Shown piece by piece: positions 1 to 11,764 of a stretch of 64,000 nt of DNA. Each line of letters starts with the position of its first letter. The stretch's first letter is position 1. The stretch is from Symsagittifera roscoffensis (lineage: Eukaryota > Xenacoelomorpha > Acoela > Convolutidae), in NCBI RefSeq assembly GCF_963678635.1, contig NC_087068.1, forward strand, positions 44,995,013 through 45,059,012, in the 5' to 3' direction. Under the pieces are notes generated by a model. That model was not told the DNA's origin, did no database searches, and saw only the letters and a program-made list of their open reading frames with translations. The translations under genes and the position numbers were made by a program.

Positions 1-620
1 ATTTTTGTCGGCTTAGATCCCGTAGCTCGATGATTCAGCTTCATTCCTAGTTGCTGTACTCCCCATGCTTGAGTCGACAAAGCACGGAAGTTCGGTTCCA
101 GCTAAAACTTCATGTAAATAGAAAATTTGGCTTCTTTATAGCATTCCCGAAGCTTTTTGTACAGTTTATACTGATTCAGGTAATTTTTTTCCGGGAATCA
201 TGAGCTTTTGTTGCAATTTCTGTTGACGAAGTCGAGTTTTTGAATTTTTCTCTGTCGGAGTTTCATAACAGTCATATTTGTATCGCAAGTGGTGCGAAGC
301 TCAGCTTCGCCTCAGTGTAAAAATTTGGCACCGTATTTCAAAGATTAAGACGCTCAAAGAATCTTAAAGTAAACACTTTAATCAAGTCGCCACTTAAACC
401 AATACAAGCAGGAAAGGGGGAGGAGAGTTTCCATCCATATACAAGCGAAGGGTGAACCACTTAAACCAATACAGTAAAAGGGGAGGATATTATTCATCCA
501 TATACTAGCGGAAGTTGCAGTAGAAATAAAATAGCTAGAAAGGAAAGGTACATAGTCAAGCTAGACAAAAGCACAAGTGTCAAAACTAGACCAGGAAGGT
601 TTCGCTAATAAATTAGGCAA
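1..620. other. Non-coding, no gene seen
   Basis: No coding signal is visible. The short palindromic motif around 290-315 (GCGAAGCTCAGCTTCGC) recurs in variants near 9355 (inverse orientation), 13275, 59130 and 62065, so this stretch contains part of a dispersed repeat. A short direct repeat around 390-425 and 450-490 (CACTTAAACCAATACA followed by a GGGGAGGA-rich segment) is also present. It may be the LTR or leader region of the decayed retrotransposon that follows, but no clear LTR boundary (TG...CA with matching partner) was found. Confidence 0.4.
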
Positions 621-2800
621 TTATGTCAGTTCTAGAAAACCAATCTAACCTGGTTGGGTTTGAAATCGATGACATGGGTATCAAAACGAAAAAGTTAGAA
701 GCAAAACTAGCATTATCGTTTCCGAAAATACTCAAGCATTTTGAATCCTCTATGGGTATTGTCAATCACATGTCTAGATTTCACTAAAAAACAGGAATGA
801 GAGGAAGTTAAATTGGATTGCCGAAGGCGACATTTTTCAAAAAATACTAGCACCAATTGCTGAAATATCAAAGATGAACCACTATGATGCTTCAGACCAA
901 TGCAGGATTAAATATAGCCCAAGTCACACAGAACTAGGAGCAACCGGACATATCGGTACTTGTTGCCTTCACATCAAAATGTTTAATTACCGCGAAACAA
1001 AAACAACACGAACGAGCGATAACTTCTTGCTTTCGTATGGTCCTGCGGTTTCTTTCGCAACTATCTTTTAGTAAATCAATTCAAAGTTTTAACTGACCAA
1101 TAAAGTCAGTTGTAGCATTAACAGAGAATACAAGAAATGAGACTTATCAGTCAAGACTATCTAGGTGGGCAGAAAGGATTTCAACTATCGAGTATTCTAT
1201 CTCATTTTGCAATAGGTGAAATTAGGACACTTTCAAGCCTCACGTTACGATGAACAATTTGTAGTCAAAGCGTTTCCTAAGTCGACGAAGTGTGCCAGGC
1301 AAAAAACATATCCAATCAAAATACCTCAGAATAAGAGAAGGTCAGGAATGTAATTAATGAAACCCAATCAGTCATTACCGAATTATCAATTTTTTTTACG
1401 CTGTGAATCTAGACAATAGTTCATCATTCGTTACCGGATCGCCACATGAGGGCAATGAAAAATGGGAAATTTGCTGGCCAATCAAAATTACCCAAGCTTA
1501 CCCACAATGCAAGTCAGTTCAGCAAAGTTAACGGTTTTATTTTATCCACTCAAAGGATTTAGATAAATGTACATACATCAGTAAGAAGGCGCAGCGTCAT
1601 GTAGTTTTTATCTTAACCAATTAGATCAATTGATTTAACTTTATAGTTCTTCTGAACAAAGTTTTATAGAAAATGTCAGAATTTTACGCGGCAAATTTTT
1701 GCCAATCAGATCATTTAATGCAATGTATCAATTCTTCGCAAGATGGAGATAGTGAATGCGGTGGAAGTTCTATCCATTTAGAATACTTAGTTCCTACTTT
1801 ATTCACAAACACACCACAGTTAACTGGAAACTGGATCGATAGGAGAGGGCTAAGAATTGGAGTTAGCCCAATCAGAAGAAGGGATTTCGTACTCAGCCAT
1901 ATTGTCACCAATTTTATGGCACAGTTAGATCTACAAACTATTTGTCAGATGGAAAGACCGTAATTGTGCAGAGAAAGGACAAACGCTAGATAGCTGGGTG
2001 AAACACTGAGGGCGAATAGAAGACGAATATTGCTGGCAATAAACAAAAATAGGACAAACTATGCCTAAATGTTGGCTAACCTCAGAAGTAAGAGACTGAA
2101 GAGATTGGCTACTGTTAACATTGTATTCGGACAAGTGAGGAAAATCAACTTGTCATGACACTCATCATATCAGTCGATTACAAGTCATTCACAACGTGAC
2201 AAGTGTTTCACAAATTCAGAACGAGATCAGCGTATTGTAAGATCCTTAAAACCACCAATTCGTTCAACTCTTCAGAACCTCTGCCAGGACTCACCGATTC
2301 AAACGAAGAACTTCAGTTGGATTTTTCTCGATCTCTTTTTGATTCAAAGGGGAAACACTCTTCATTTTGTTGCCATTGATGGTGTTTCAAATTACCCATC
2401 AGCTTTAATCAATAGAAACTCGGGGAACGAAAGTTTCATCAATTTCTTATATGGTTATATCGATCAAAATTGTATTTTGAGTAATTTGGGGACGGATCAA
2501 CATTCAGGATTCAAAAATGCTAAAACTGCTTTTTTGTAAATCTTGAGAATTCATCAAATTGTCTGCCCAGTGGGAGACCATCGCACTCGTGGAATGTTGT
2601 ATTCAGACATTAAAACGGAAAGTGGGTACTATGCGTTTGGATCCCAATTTCGACAATTTTCAATCAGTTAAATCTGTCCTAGATATTCGCATAACAAGTC
2701 ATTCTGTCCCTAAAAAATTGCTATTTGAGCTTTACTATGCTTACAAACCTAATACTGAATGGTCATTTTTAGGGACAAAATTATCAATTCTGTAAATTCA
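620..2800 (+). pseudogene. Degraded Ty3/gypsy-like pol (RT/RNase H to integrase)
   Basis: Broken reading frames on the plus strand read like a Ty3/gypsy polyprotein. Around 655-785 the translation resembles the end of the reverse transcriptase and its junction to RNase H (VGFEIDDMGIK, then a FPK...SMGIVNHMSRF block equivalent to the usual GLVNYY-RF motif). Around 2340-2795 two frames give an integrase core: VAIDGVSNYPSA with the first Asp, GTDQHSGF with the second Asp, and VECCIQTLKRK with the Glu, followed by a PFELxxxxKPNTEWS-like segment. Stops and frame changes separate the parts, so it cannot make a working polyprotein. Gag and protease were not recognised. Family assignment rests on motif recall and is fairly safe at the level of Ty3/gypsy-like. 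Confidence 0.65.
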
Positions 2801-3040
2801 GATCAAGAGAAGTTAGAAAGATCAATGCTGAAACCTGAAGAAATGAGCGAACAGTGGTTCTAGGACCAGACTGAAAGTGGTGAAGAAAAAAATAGCTAGC
2901 AGAGACCTTTCACCAAAGTGTACGAAGCAGATTGAGGAATCAAATCGATAGGACCCGAGAAAGTCAGGTCCAGGCGGCAGACGACTGGAGTCTTCACAAG
3001 AGACACCTGAATCACAAGGAAGGATGGACGCCCTAAGAAA
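2800..3040. other. Short spacer without gene
   Basis: This is the spacer between the retrotransposon relic and the satellite array. Nothing recognisable was seen. Confidence 0.4.
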
Positions 3041-3964
3041 GTTAACGGAGAGCTTGCCTTACAAAAATTCTCTTTTTGCAAACCGCTTCGTCTATGAGAC
3101 AACTTGAAAAATTTCATAGCTTGAAAAGATAAATCTAATTTTTTCGCGAACCGAATCAGTCTACGAAAAACTTCAATTTTTTCAAAGTTTCTGAATAGCT
3201 TGCTTAGAAAAACTCATTTTTCGCAAAACGAGTCTATCTACGGTAAATCTTGAAATGTTTCATAGGTTTAAGGCTTGGATAGCTTGCCTAGAGAAAAAGT
3301 CAAGATTTAAGGCTTGAATAGCTTGCCTAGAGGTTCGTCTGAGACAACTAGAACTATTTTATAGTTTCGTAGCTGGAATAGCTTGCGTAGAAAACGTATT
3401 TATTGCGAACCTATTCAGTGTATGAATTAATCCTCATTATTTCGAAGTTTCATAGCTTCAATAGGTTGCTAAAACTTAAACTTTTCGCGAATCGATTTGG
3501 TCTACGCAATGACTTCATAGGCTCAATGTTTCATAGGCTCAAACTTTTCTAAACCAATTCCCTTTTAAATATTTCAACGTTTTGTAGCTTGGATAGCTTG
3601 CTTAAGGAATTTTTTTTGCGCACTGATGTGCTCTTTGAAACAACTTGAAATTTTTCAATGTTGCATAGCTTGACTAGCTTGCTGATTGATAACTTGAATT
3701 TTTTTGCAACCGAAATAATTTGAATAATTTCATAGGTTGTATATCTTGCCTGGAAATTTTCAACTTTTTGTACATTGATTACCTTTATGAAATCTCTCTA
3801 GGCACATCTCTCTTAACACGAGGGTCATGCGTTCGAATCCCGCTTCGGTCACGGCTGGAGGGGTCCTAGTGTCATCCGCCTCCTCAAGGTGGGACCGGCT
3901 GCGGCAAAATGGATGACATCCCCCCCTCCCCCACGGTTGGTCCTGCACTGAGCAGGCCGGGGGC

Positions 3965-3995
<31 letters not shown>

Positions 3996-5360
3996 ATAAC
4001 CTGAATTATTTCTAAGTTTTGAAGCTTGAATTGCTTGCTTATGAAAAGTTTTTTCTGAACCAATTCGCTTCACAAAATATCTCAAAGTTTCATGGCTGAC
4101 TTACTTATCTAGAAATCTTCAATTTTTTGACTAAACAATAGGTTTCGGTCTAAACAACAATTTGAAATAATTCAAGTTTCCATAGCTTCAATAACTTGCT
4201 AAAGTGAAACTCTACTTTTTCGCGAACTGATTCGCTCTAGCAAAAATTGCTCTAAGTGTTTCAAGTTTGCATGTGAATGGCTTCTATAGAAAAGCTTCAA
4301 ATTTTTGGCTATCCGATTCGCTTCGTTTCAAAGTTTTATGGCTTGAACATCTGCCTAAGAAAAATTTTAGGTTTAATGAACTGATTTAGTTTGGAAACAC
4401 TAAAAACTTCAAAAGTTTTGTAGTTTGAATAGCTTGCTCAGAAAAACTAGAAGTTTTGGAGAACTGATTTGGTCGATGGAATAATTTGAAATGTTTTAAA
4501 GTTTCACCGATTGAATGGCTGCAATGGAAAAACTTATAATTTTCATTGCCTGATTTCCTTCAAGAAATAACTTGAAAAATGTGAAACTTTCATAATATAA
4601 ATAACTTACTGTGAAATTTTAAACTTGTCTCCAAATGATTCGCTCTATGAAACTAAAACTTTTAAAGTTTATTGGTTTGGATAGCTTGCTTAAAATATAC
4701 TGAGTTAGTTTGCGCGGACTGATTCGCTCTAAGAATTAAATTGAAGCTTTTCAAAGTTTTTCTCAATAGCTGGCAATAAGTTCGATTTCAATGTTTTATA
4801 GCTTGAATATTTTGCTTGGTTTTTCGTCATCTGGTTCGGTCTAAGAATCAACTTGCACTATTTCAAGGTTTCGTTGCTTGACTTTTTTCAATAGAAAAAC
4901 TTTAAAATATCGCCATTCGATTTGCCCCATGATTTAACTTGAAATATTTTAAGCTTTGTTAGCTTCAATAGCTTGCTTAGATAAACTCAATTTTTTCGCG
5001 AAATGATTTGCTCTGGAGGAAATATTTCAAAGTTTCATAGCTTGAATAGATGTCTCAAGAAATGTTTGATTTTTCGCAGACTGAATTGATCCAACAAGTA
5101 ACTCAATTAGCTCTATCAAATTTTTCAAAGAGTCTTGAGTTAATTTGAAGCTATTCAATTTTTTTTTAGCTGGAACACCTCGATTATGGCTTTCTTTGAA
5201 TAGCTTGATCAGATTGACGACTAATTTTTTGCGAGCCGATTGATTATTTGAGACGGGCTTGCTAGTTTTAATCAAAGTCAAAACTGATTTTCTTTTCAGC
5301 AGCTGTGAATCACGATGAGATAAAGTTAAGTCATTTCTAAAGACATAATTTCTCATTATT
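3040..5360. repeat. Degenerate satellite, unit about 90-100 bp
   Basis: The same phrases return roughly every 90-100 bases: a CATAGCTTGAATAGCTTGC block, then a run ending in TTTTTCGC, then GAACCGATTCGCTCTACG, then AACTTGAAATTTTTCAAAGTTT. Units are strongly diverged with small indels, so the array is old. A SINE sits inside it at 3794-3984. The array ends about 100 bases before the start codon of the carrier gene. Open frames within it, such as 5027-5356 on the minus strand, follow the repeat and are not genes. Confidence 0.8.
3794..3984 (+). mobile_element. SINE, tRNA-derived 3' half, poly(A) tail, intact TSD
   Basis: A 190-bp GC-rich block ends in a run of about 20 A and is flanked by a perfect 13-bp target duplication, ACCTTTATGAAAT (3781-3793 and 3985-3997). 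A pol III B-box-like motif, GTTCGAATCC, lies at 3831-3840. The expected A box upstream is not clear, so the copy may be 5'-truncated or the tRNA head may be partial. The body after the B box is GC-rich, unlike the surrounding satellite. The intact duplication and long A tail suggest a fairly recent L1-type retrotransposition into the satellite. Confidence 0.85.
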
Positions 5361-5454
5361 TCAAGGTTAGAATGCCATCACGATTGATCATCCTTTCATA
5401 TCTCTGGGGCTAATTTTGAAGGATCAGAAGTTTCAACCATTTCTGAATGTCAAC

Positions 5455-5803
5455 ATGGTCGGGACTGCTTCTAAATTAGTCTCTAGCGGCGAGTTGTATC
5501 GTCAGTATGCGGCTGCAGTTCAAAGCGAAAGAGAATCGAGATATAAGGAAAGACTATTAGCAGGAGGCGTCGGTGGTATCGTTGTTAGTTTATTTATGAC
5601 TCCTTTCGACGTCGTGAAGATTCGTCTGCAAGCCCAGCAGAAGCCGTTCAGTCCTGGCGATCAGTTTTTTCTACGAGATGGAATCTTGGAGCACTTATGC
5701 ACGTGTTCAAATGGCAACCATGTCTCATATAACGAGAATTGTGAAGTGAATGTACGCAGGATAGCGTGGTACAAACGACCCAGTCATTTTAACGGAACAA
5801 TCG
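5455..5803 (+). CDS. Mitochondrial carrier, SLC25A39/40-like, exon 1
   Basis: First coding exon of an SLC25-family carrier of the mitochondrial inner membrane. The first repeat signature is TPFDVVKIR (Pro50, Asp52, Lys55), followed by a long matrix loop and WYKRP...FNGT, the arrangement typical of SLC25A39/40 (mitochondrial glutathione import in animals). ATG 5455 is chosen because the open frame upstream lacks another ATG. The exon ends after the first base of a codon at GTAAGA (5804). In human SLC25A39 the loop carries four cysteines reported to bind a 2Fe-2S cluster. Here only Cys82, Cys84 and Cys96 are seen, and the first pair position reads FFLRDG without Cys. The N-terminus (about 30 residues before the first helix) is not recognisable. 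Confidence 0.85.
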
Positions 5804-6333
5804 GTAAGATATATAAGGCTATGTTAGTCGTGCGTTTAGGCTTGTTCTTGCGATTATTACTCGTATTGCAACCGCGTATCATTTTTCCATGAAGATTTGT
5901 CAGCAAATTATCCAAACTGCTCTTAAGTTTTGCTAGTGTAAAAAGATGGTATCAAAGATGAAGAATAAAATAAATATTTAAAATTGACGACGAGGAGAAA
6001 ACGATCCAAATTTACAAATAATCGATAATCGATAGGGGTCAAGTAATCGATAATCCTTTGGTTCAGGGTCCAAAATGTTTTCTTGACCCAAATTTAATCT
6101 AATGAACAGGTTTACCTGAGGACTATTGATATCTTTTTTTTGCGCAATTGAAACAGATTTGTGGCAGTTTGGGTTTTGACGTTGTGCTTAGAAGAAAACT
6201 CAAGTAGTTTTCTGTCAGTTCAATCTAAATAAATATCGAAATTTCAATAATCCTATTTTAATTTTTCGAAATTGCAATCAGCCGTGCTTATTCGATATTA
6301 ATTATTCAAAATTCAATTAGTGGGTTGTTTTAG
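5804..6333 (+). other. Intron of the SLC25A39/40-like gene
   Basis: A 530-bp GT-AG intron (GTAAGA...TTGTTTTAG), phase 1. Splicing joins G with AC to give Asp and the continuous reading FNGTIDAFRKIAKNEG, which matches the conserved family segment GT-DAF-KI--EG. Inside, CGATAATCGAT-type palindromic repeats lie at about 6020-6060. Nothing else was recognised. Confidence 0.85.
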
Positions 6334-7058
6334 ACGCCTTCCGCAAGATCGCTAAGAACGAGGGAATCTCTTCTTTATGGAGTGGACTGTACCCTTCTAT
6401 ATTACTCTCACTGCCCACAGTTACTCTGTACTATTCATCATACGAATACATTCGGGACACACTCGGCTACCAGAAGAGACCCGACCTTTTTGTTATTCCA
6501 CTAATCGCCAGTTCTGGCGCGAGAACCATAGTCTCAACCGCTTTTTGCCCTATGGAGGTTCTGAGAACGAAAATGCAAAGCGAAAAAATGCCTCCTTCGA
6601 AGATTTTTGCTGCTGTTAGAACTCAAGTTACAACTGCAGGCTTTTCTTCTCTCTTTTTGGGCTTAAAGCCAAGCTTGATTCGTGATGTTCCGTTTTCAAT
6701 GATTTATTGGACGCTTTTGGAGCGATATAGGAAGATCCTATCTAAGCGCTGGAATAAACCACAATCGTCTTTCTTAATCAATTTTATTGTGGGATCTTTC
6801 AGCGGAGGTGTCGCAGGAACAGTCACACTACCCTTCGACGTACTTAAGACTCAGGCTCAGATCGAGCTGGGATCAGCTAAATATGCAAATACGAAGTCAA
6901 TTTCAATAGTTGAGAGATTGGCAGCGATTTGGTTGAAAAACGGAACTAAAGGACTCTTTGCCGGTTTTATTCCAAGACTGTGTAGAGTCATGCCAGCATG
7001 CGGTATAATGTTGTCAACCTATGAAGTTATAAAGCGAGTTTTGTTGGTTGTTAACTAG
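6334..7058 (+). CDS. Mitochondrial carrier, SLC25A39/40-like, exon 2
   Basis: Second and last coding exon. Joined to 5455-5803 it gives 357 residues, close to the roughly 340-360 of SLC25A39/40. It holds the second and third carrier repeats. Signature CPMEVLRTKM has Glu in place of Asp, as is common in the second repeat. LPFDVLKTQAQ is the third. Family-typical blocks include LWSGL, RDVPFSMIYW, GGVAGTVTLPFDV, GTKGLFAGFIPR and the C-terminal CGIMLSTYE. The frame ends at TAG 7056-7058. It most likely transports glutathione or a related metabolite across the inner mitochondrial membrane. Whether it is the 39 or 40 orthologue cannot be decided here. The downstream polyadenylation site was not identified. 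Confidence 0.88.
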
Positions 7059-7990
7059 GAAAATTTCTATATCTTAAAGAGATGTCAATGTTGAATTCTT
7101 GAATTAATTTGAAGTTTGTAAGTTGGACCGTAAATTGAAACAGATCTTTATTCTAGTCTTTACACTTGCGAGTGTATTGCAACCGAGTACTAGACTTTTT
7201 CCCCCGTGAACAACTATATTCACAGATTACAACTCTCAGTACGTGACATGATCCAATTTAAATGCGGCCCTGTTTTTTCTTTGTTTTCGATAGCCCTTAA
7301 TTTTAGTTTTTTCTTTTTTAAAGTGTCAATGAACGTCGGGAAGACACATAGGTTGGGAAGATTTTTTCTCAGGAAAAATTCCCTAAGTTTGTTCACGCTC
7401 AAATTTGAATTTTTGCGGTTTTACTGTTTTTTTTAAATCTCAGTTCATTTCCTTTGTTAAAAAGAAAGCAAACTCCATAATTGAACAGCAAACGTGTAAA
7501 GGTCGCGAAAAACATTATCGAGTTCTAATTTCGAAAGTGGATTTAAGTTTAAAGATTACCCTTCGGAACAAAAAATACCTAGTAACCCAGTTTTTTCAAT
7601 TAGGGTTAATTTTATGATTGCGATAATCAAGGGTCTCTCAATCGTGCCTTGACTTTTTTTACCGTAAGTAACTTAGTTCGCAGGATCTACAATTTTAGTT
7701 TATCTGCTAAATTACATTACAGATTGGCTGGTTCAACTAAAATTGTAGATCCTGTGAACAAATCTATCAACGTCAATCAACGGACATATTTTGAGCATAT
7801 CTGCTTTTTAAATACCCGTTATTTTTACCCTTGCGATAAGCAAAGGTATTGCAATCGGGTGCTTGACATTTTTCCCGTTGTTATTTTTGTTCACAGGATC
7901 GAATCTTCAATTTCAAGATCTCTTTTTCTACCCAAGTTGTACGTTCAATAATGAAAATATAGTTTTAACAGCTGTTGTTGAACAGTTGGC
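7059..7990. repeat. Dispersed short repeats and a 20-bp hairpin
   Basis: No gene is seen. A phrase of the type CTTGCGATAAGCAAGGTATTGCAA, then a CGGGTACTAGAC-like part and TTTTTCCCG, occurs at about 7163-7210 and 7825-7880, again at 9256-9310 and partly at 42615-42660. Between the first two copies, 7681-7700 (CAGGATCTACAATTTTAGTT) is the exact inverse of 7735-7754 with a 34-base loop. This looks like a small non-autonomous element family. Confidence 0.55.
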
Positions 7991-9420
7991 CTAGAGCTAG
8001 TGAAGTTATAGTGGGTCTATAGCTTAATAAAGTTTCAGATCCATATTAATTTTTTTGTCGGCTTCAATGATTTCGTCCCAATTTTTGTTGGCTCACTTGC
8101 CGGGTGTTTATTTTTTTTGGTAAATGTTTTAAATGTTTTTTAATTTTCCAGTGGGTAAATTTACTTCACGTTTTCCTGGTTTTTATGCACGCCAAAGCTC
8201 TCTGTTAGAAAAGATAATTTTTTTTTGAAATTTAAAAAGTTTTTCTTTAAATTTTTTTCCCCAATGCATGTTTGCTGTTCAATTTTTTCGATCAATAAAT
8301 GCGTGGAGTTAGATTTAGTTTCAATTTGATTGCTGCGTTTCAGGATTGATAAGTTTTCATAAAATTGATTCTAGTTGATGGCTAGCGTTTTGTTTTAATG
8401 TCAATTAAAGTTCTAAGAAGATCTATGACGAGTGTCACACGAGATAGGAGTTTTTTTCTGGCTGAATCTTTTGATAAAAAATGAATTCTCGTATTTTTTG
8501 CCCTTTACGGGTCTCCTTCTTTATTGTCATCTTTTTTTTAGTAGTGATCCAGCTCTCATAATGTTGCGTATCAAATTCATTTTCGAGAAGTTTGTTTGGA
8601 TTATCTGAGTTCTTTTGTTGAAATTGATTGAAATTTGTGCGTTTTTTTTTTAAATATTGTATAGCAAACAACGAAATGGGATTTTTCTTATGTTTAATTG
8701 CCTCTCTACAATATGCAGTTTGTTTGGGTGATAGATTTCAAGCAAAATCTTTTAGTACTTTCCGGAAATTTGGGATCTCGATCTGTTGGCCATTTTTGCT
8801 TTTGGTTGATCTATTGGTTATGAGAAAGAACTGAATGGAGTTAATGAATCCCGAATCAACTTTATGTTGTAGGTAAATAATTTTTATAGCTTTTGTAAAC
8901 TAATTCTTCTTTTTTTAGCCTTCGATTTCTTAAAGAGAATTCAATTTATTCAGGTTTTTCACTTTTGTTTGAAAATCACTTTGATTATCGGCTTTTTTTG
9001 TATAGAAAGTTGCGTGAAGCTCAGCTTCTCGTTGTCGAAAATTGTCTTATGTTGTTGTTGTATAATTACGATTTGTTGGAATGTCATTTTTCGTTTTAAT
9101 CTCAATCGACTTCAGGAAAGGTTTTGGTTTAGATATTGGCTATGGCCTCATTTTGCGTCGTATGAGCAAAACATATCTGTGTTTGTTTTTAGAGGGTGAC
9201 ATAATTTTTTCAAAGTCAAAATTTCTTTGCCCTCCGGAAACAAAAGGATGGAATTTTTTATCCTTGCGATCAGCAAGGGTATTGCAATTATGTGAACTCC
9301 GATTCCCGTTGATCCGAAAAAATTTTTTTGTCATGAAACCTTTAATATTCTACACAAAGCTGTAGCAGCGGAGCTTCGCACCACTTGCGACATAATACAA
9401 GGAAGCCACTAAATTGTAAA
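7991..9420. other. AT-rich non-coding with repeat fragments
   Basis: No gene is visible. Long T runs are frequent. 9005-9030 (GTGAAGCTCAGCTTCTCG) and 9360-9390 (GGAGCTTCGCACCACTTGCGAC) are fragments of the GAAGC-GCTTC palindromic repeat also seen near 285-315. The latter is the inverse of 277-300. Confidence 0.45.
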
Positions 9421-10540
9421 AAAAAAACCAGAACATTTCGAAAAGATCGAAAACACTAGATCTATCAAAATGAAAAAGGCTAGTTTTGGCAAAAAAAACC
9501 AGCCAACTTAGTATAGTAAGAAAGAAGCATCGGAAATTATTGACCCAGCGGTAAGAAAAATTCTAAAAAGGATAGCCTTTTTTTCAAATTAGTGTCGCTA
9601 TTTTTCGCGTGGTGTGATAAAAAGATCTGAACGAAAGATATAACTTAGGCATAATCGACCGTCATATTAAAATAGGCCAATTGGAAAACAGTTTTTGCAG
9701 AAAACTGACTGAAAAAAGAAAAAAAAATTTGAAAAGTTTTATAGCAGAAATTTTTGGATGTTTTTGATACTAAAATGACTTAAAAAAACCGAAAACTACC
9801 TTTAATAGAGTAAACTTGAGTTTTCGCGGCTTAAATTAAGCATAAGGAAGCTATTGTAGGCCTGGACGCTCACCATATTAGCTCGAAATTGGAACAAAAA
9901 TTAAACAATTTCAAACCAGTTTTTCTCGACACCAGGAAATTTTTTGGGTATTTTCTAAATATCGCTCGAATCATGACTGAAAATGCTTTTTTATGATATA
10001 TCACTCTACCCAGTCGGATGATTATTTGTGGTACCCGATTTTGCTTGGAAAACAAAATAAGTAAAAAAAAATGCTAAAACAGCCAAAAACAAAGTGCCCC
10101 CCCCCCGTTTTTCAACTTGTCGGAACAAAAAACTTGAGCAGAAACTATCTAAGGCAAAATGGAAAAAAAACTGAAAAATCAAAAATTTTTAGCTCTGCTC
10201 TTCCTCAAAGCACACAGACCAGACGTACATAAAAAAGTTCGCTATCAAAGGAGACAATATGAGGCCACTAAGCCGGTTTAAAATAGAAACTCATGAAGCC
10301 GAAAAGTATTACTGAATCGAGTTGTCAAACAAATTGTAATCAGCATGAAAAGCAAATCTCGAATCGGACGGATATTCAAAATACTAACCTGCTCAGAATA
10401 TGTCTGTAACAGTATTTCCAACAGACGGAATCAGGGACAGCACTATACAGCTAGTGCATGAGTAAACTTACTATTTCTGTTTTTGACCATTCTGTGAACA
10501 AAATTAGTTAGAGAAAAAAGTAAGTACCTAATTGCATCCA
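9421..10540. repeat. Non-coding; member of a three-copy dispersed repeat at 9850-10060
   Basis: 9890-10040 contains phrases (ATCACTCTACCC, TCGGATGATTATTTGTGG, TCGAATCATGACTGA) that recur in related form at 52520-52680 and, in inverse orientation, at 57595-57720. This defines a dispersed repeat family. The rest is AT-rich with no gene seen. Confidence 0.55.
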
Positions 10541-11720
10541 TTCAACTAAACATCTCTCCACCCAACAAGCGAGCCATCAACTTGGCCATCTATCTGTTCA
10601 GCCGTCCCTCCATCCCACTATCCACCATATAGCGAAACACTCATGTCTAGCTATCCAGCTAGCCATCGAACCATTTATCCAGGCATCAATTTATTTAGCT
10701 ATTCAATCAGTCATCAATTCATCTGGCGCATTCATCTCTGATTTTATCAATTCAGCCATTCATCTAACCCGTCATCCATCGTGCCATCCTTAAATCCATT
10801 TAGGCATTCGTCTAACCATTCATTCATCCAATCATCTGTCCAAGCCATCTAGCTATCCAGGTAACACCCGTCATCCATCATGCCATCCTTACATCAAACA
10901 AGCTTCCGATTCGTCCAGCAATTCATTAAGTCGGATAACCGTCCATCTAGCCATTCGTCTAACCTTTCATTCATCCAATCATATGTCCAAGCCATCTAGC
11001 TATCCAACCAATCATTCATCCATCTAACCAGCCATCCATCAATTCGGCTATCAATCAAGCCATCCAACCAACCCATGAAGTCTATCCATCAATCTAGATA
11101 GGCAGACATTCCATCCTGCCTTCCATTCTTCCAGTTAAACAGCCATAAATTTATCAATCTAGCCCTCAACCCATCTCAGTCAGCAATGAAATATCCGGCA
11201 GGCATTCAGTCAGTCATCCATCCAGCCATTCACCATCGATCTAGCCATCCATCCATCTAAATATCCATTCTTAACGCTTGCATCCATCAAGCTTTGAGTC
11301 CATCTAGCCATCCATTCATCATTCATCTATCATCGATCTAGCTATCCATCCAACCAACCATCTCTCCATCTATCAAGAGATCCATCGACTTGGCCATCCA
11401 TCCATTCAGTCGTTCCTTCTTCCCGCTGTCTCCCATACAGCAAGCCATCAATACATCTATCCAGCCTACATCTAGCTAGCCATCAGTGTATCTAGACATT
11501 CAAGCAATCGTCCATCCATCTAAACCATTCATCCATACTCCTCTCAATTTAGCCATCCATCCAACCCGTCATCCATCATGCCGTCGTTACATCAAGCCAG
11601 TCATCTAGACAGTCATCCGTGCTTCACCAATGTATGCTGCTGCCATCCTGGCTTCATTTCATCCATTCGTTCGCCATGCGATCCAAACAATCAGCTAACC
11701 ATAGATCCATCTAGTCTATT
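10540..11720. repeat. Degenerate CATC/CCAT minisatellite
   Basis: Almost 1.2 kb is built from CATC, CCATC and TAGC words (phrases like CATCTAGCCATCCATC), with irregular spacing and substitutions. It is strand-asymmetric, with C but few G on the plus strand. No open frame of note and no CRISPR-like regular spacers were seen. It reads as a decayed tetranucleotide (ATCC)n expansion. Confidence 0.8.
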
Positions 11721-11764
11721 TTGCAGTTAAGCTTGAACATTGCCTCTTTTCAGGAGCAGTTTCA

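Noticed and set aside
5027-5356. 109-residue minus-strand open frame upstream of the carrier gene
   Set aside because: It lies within the degenerate satellite and its text follows the repeat units.
10540-11720. CRISPR-like array
   Set aside because: Irregular tetranucleotide-derived repeats without constant repeats and unique spacers, in eukaryotic DNA.
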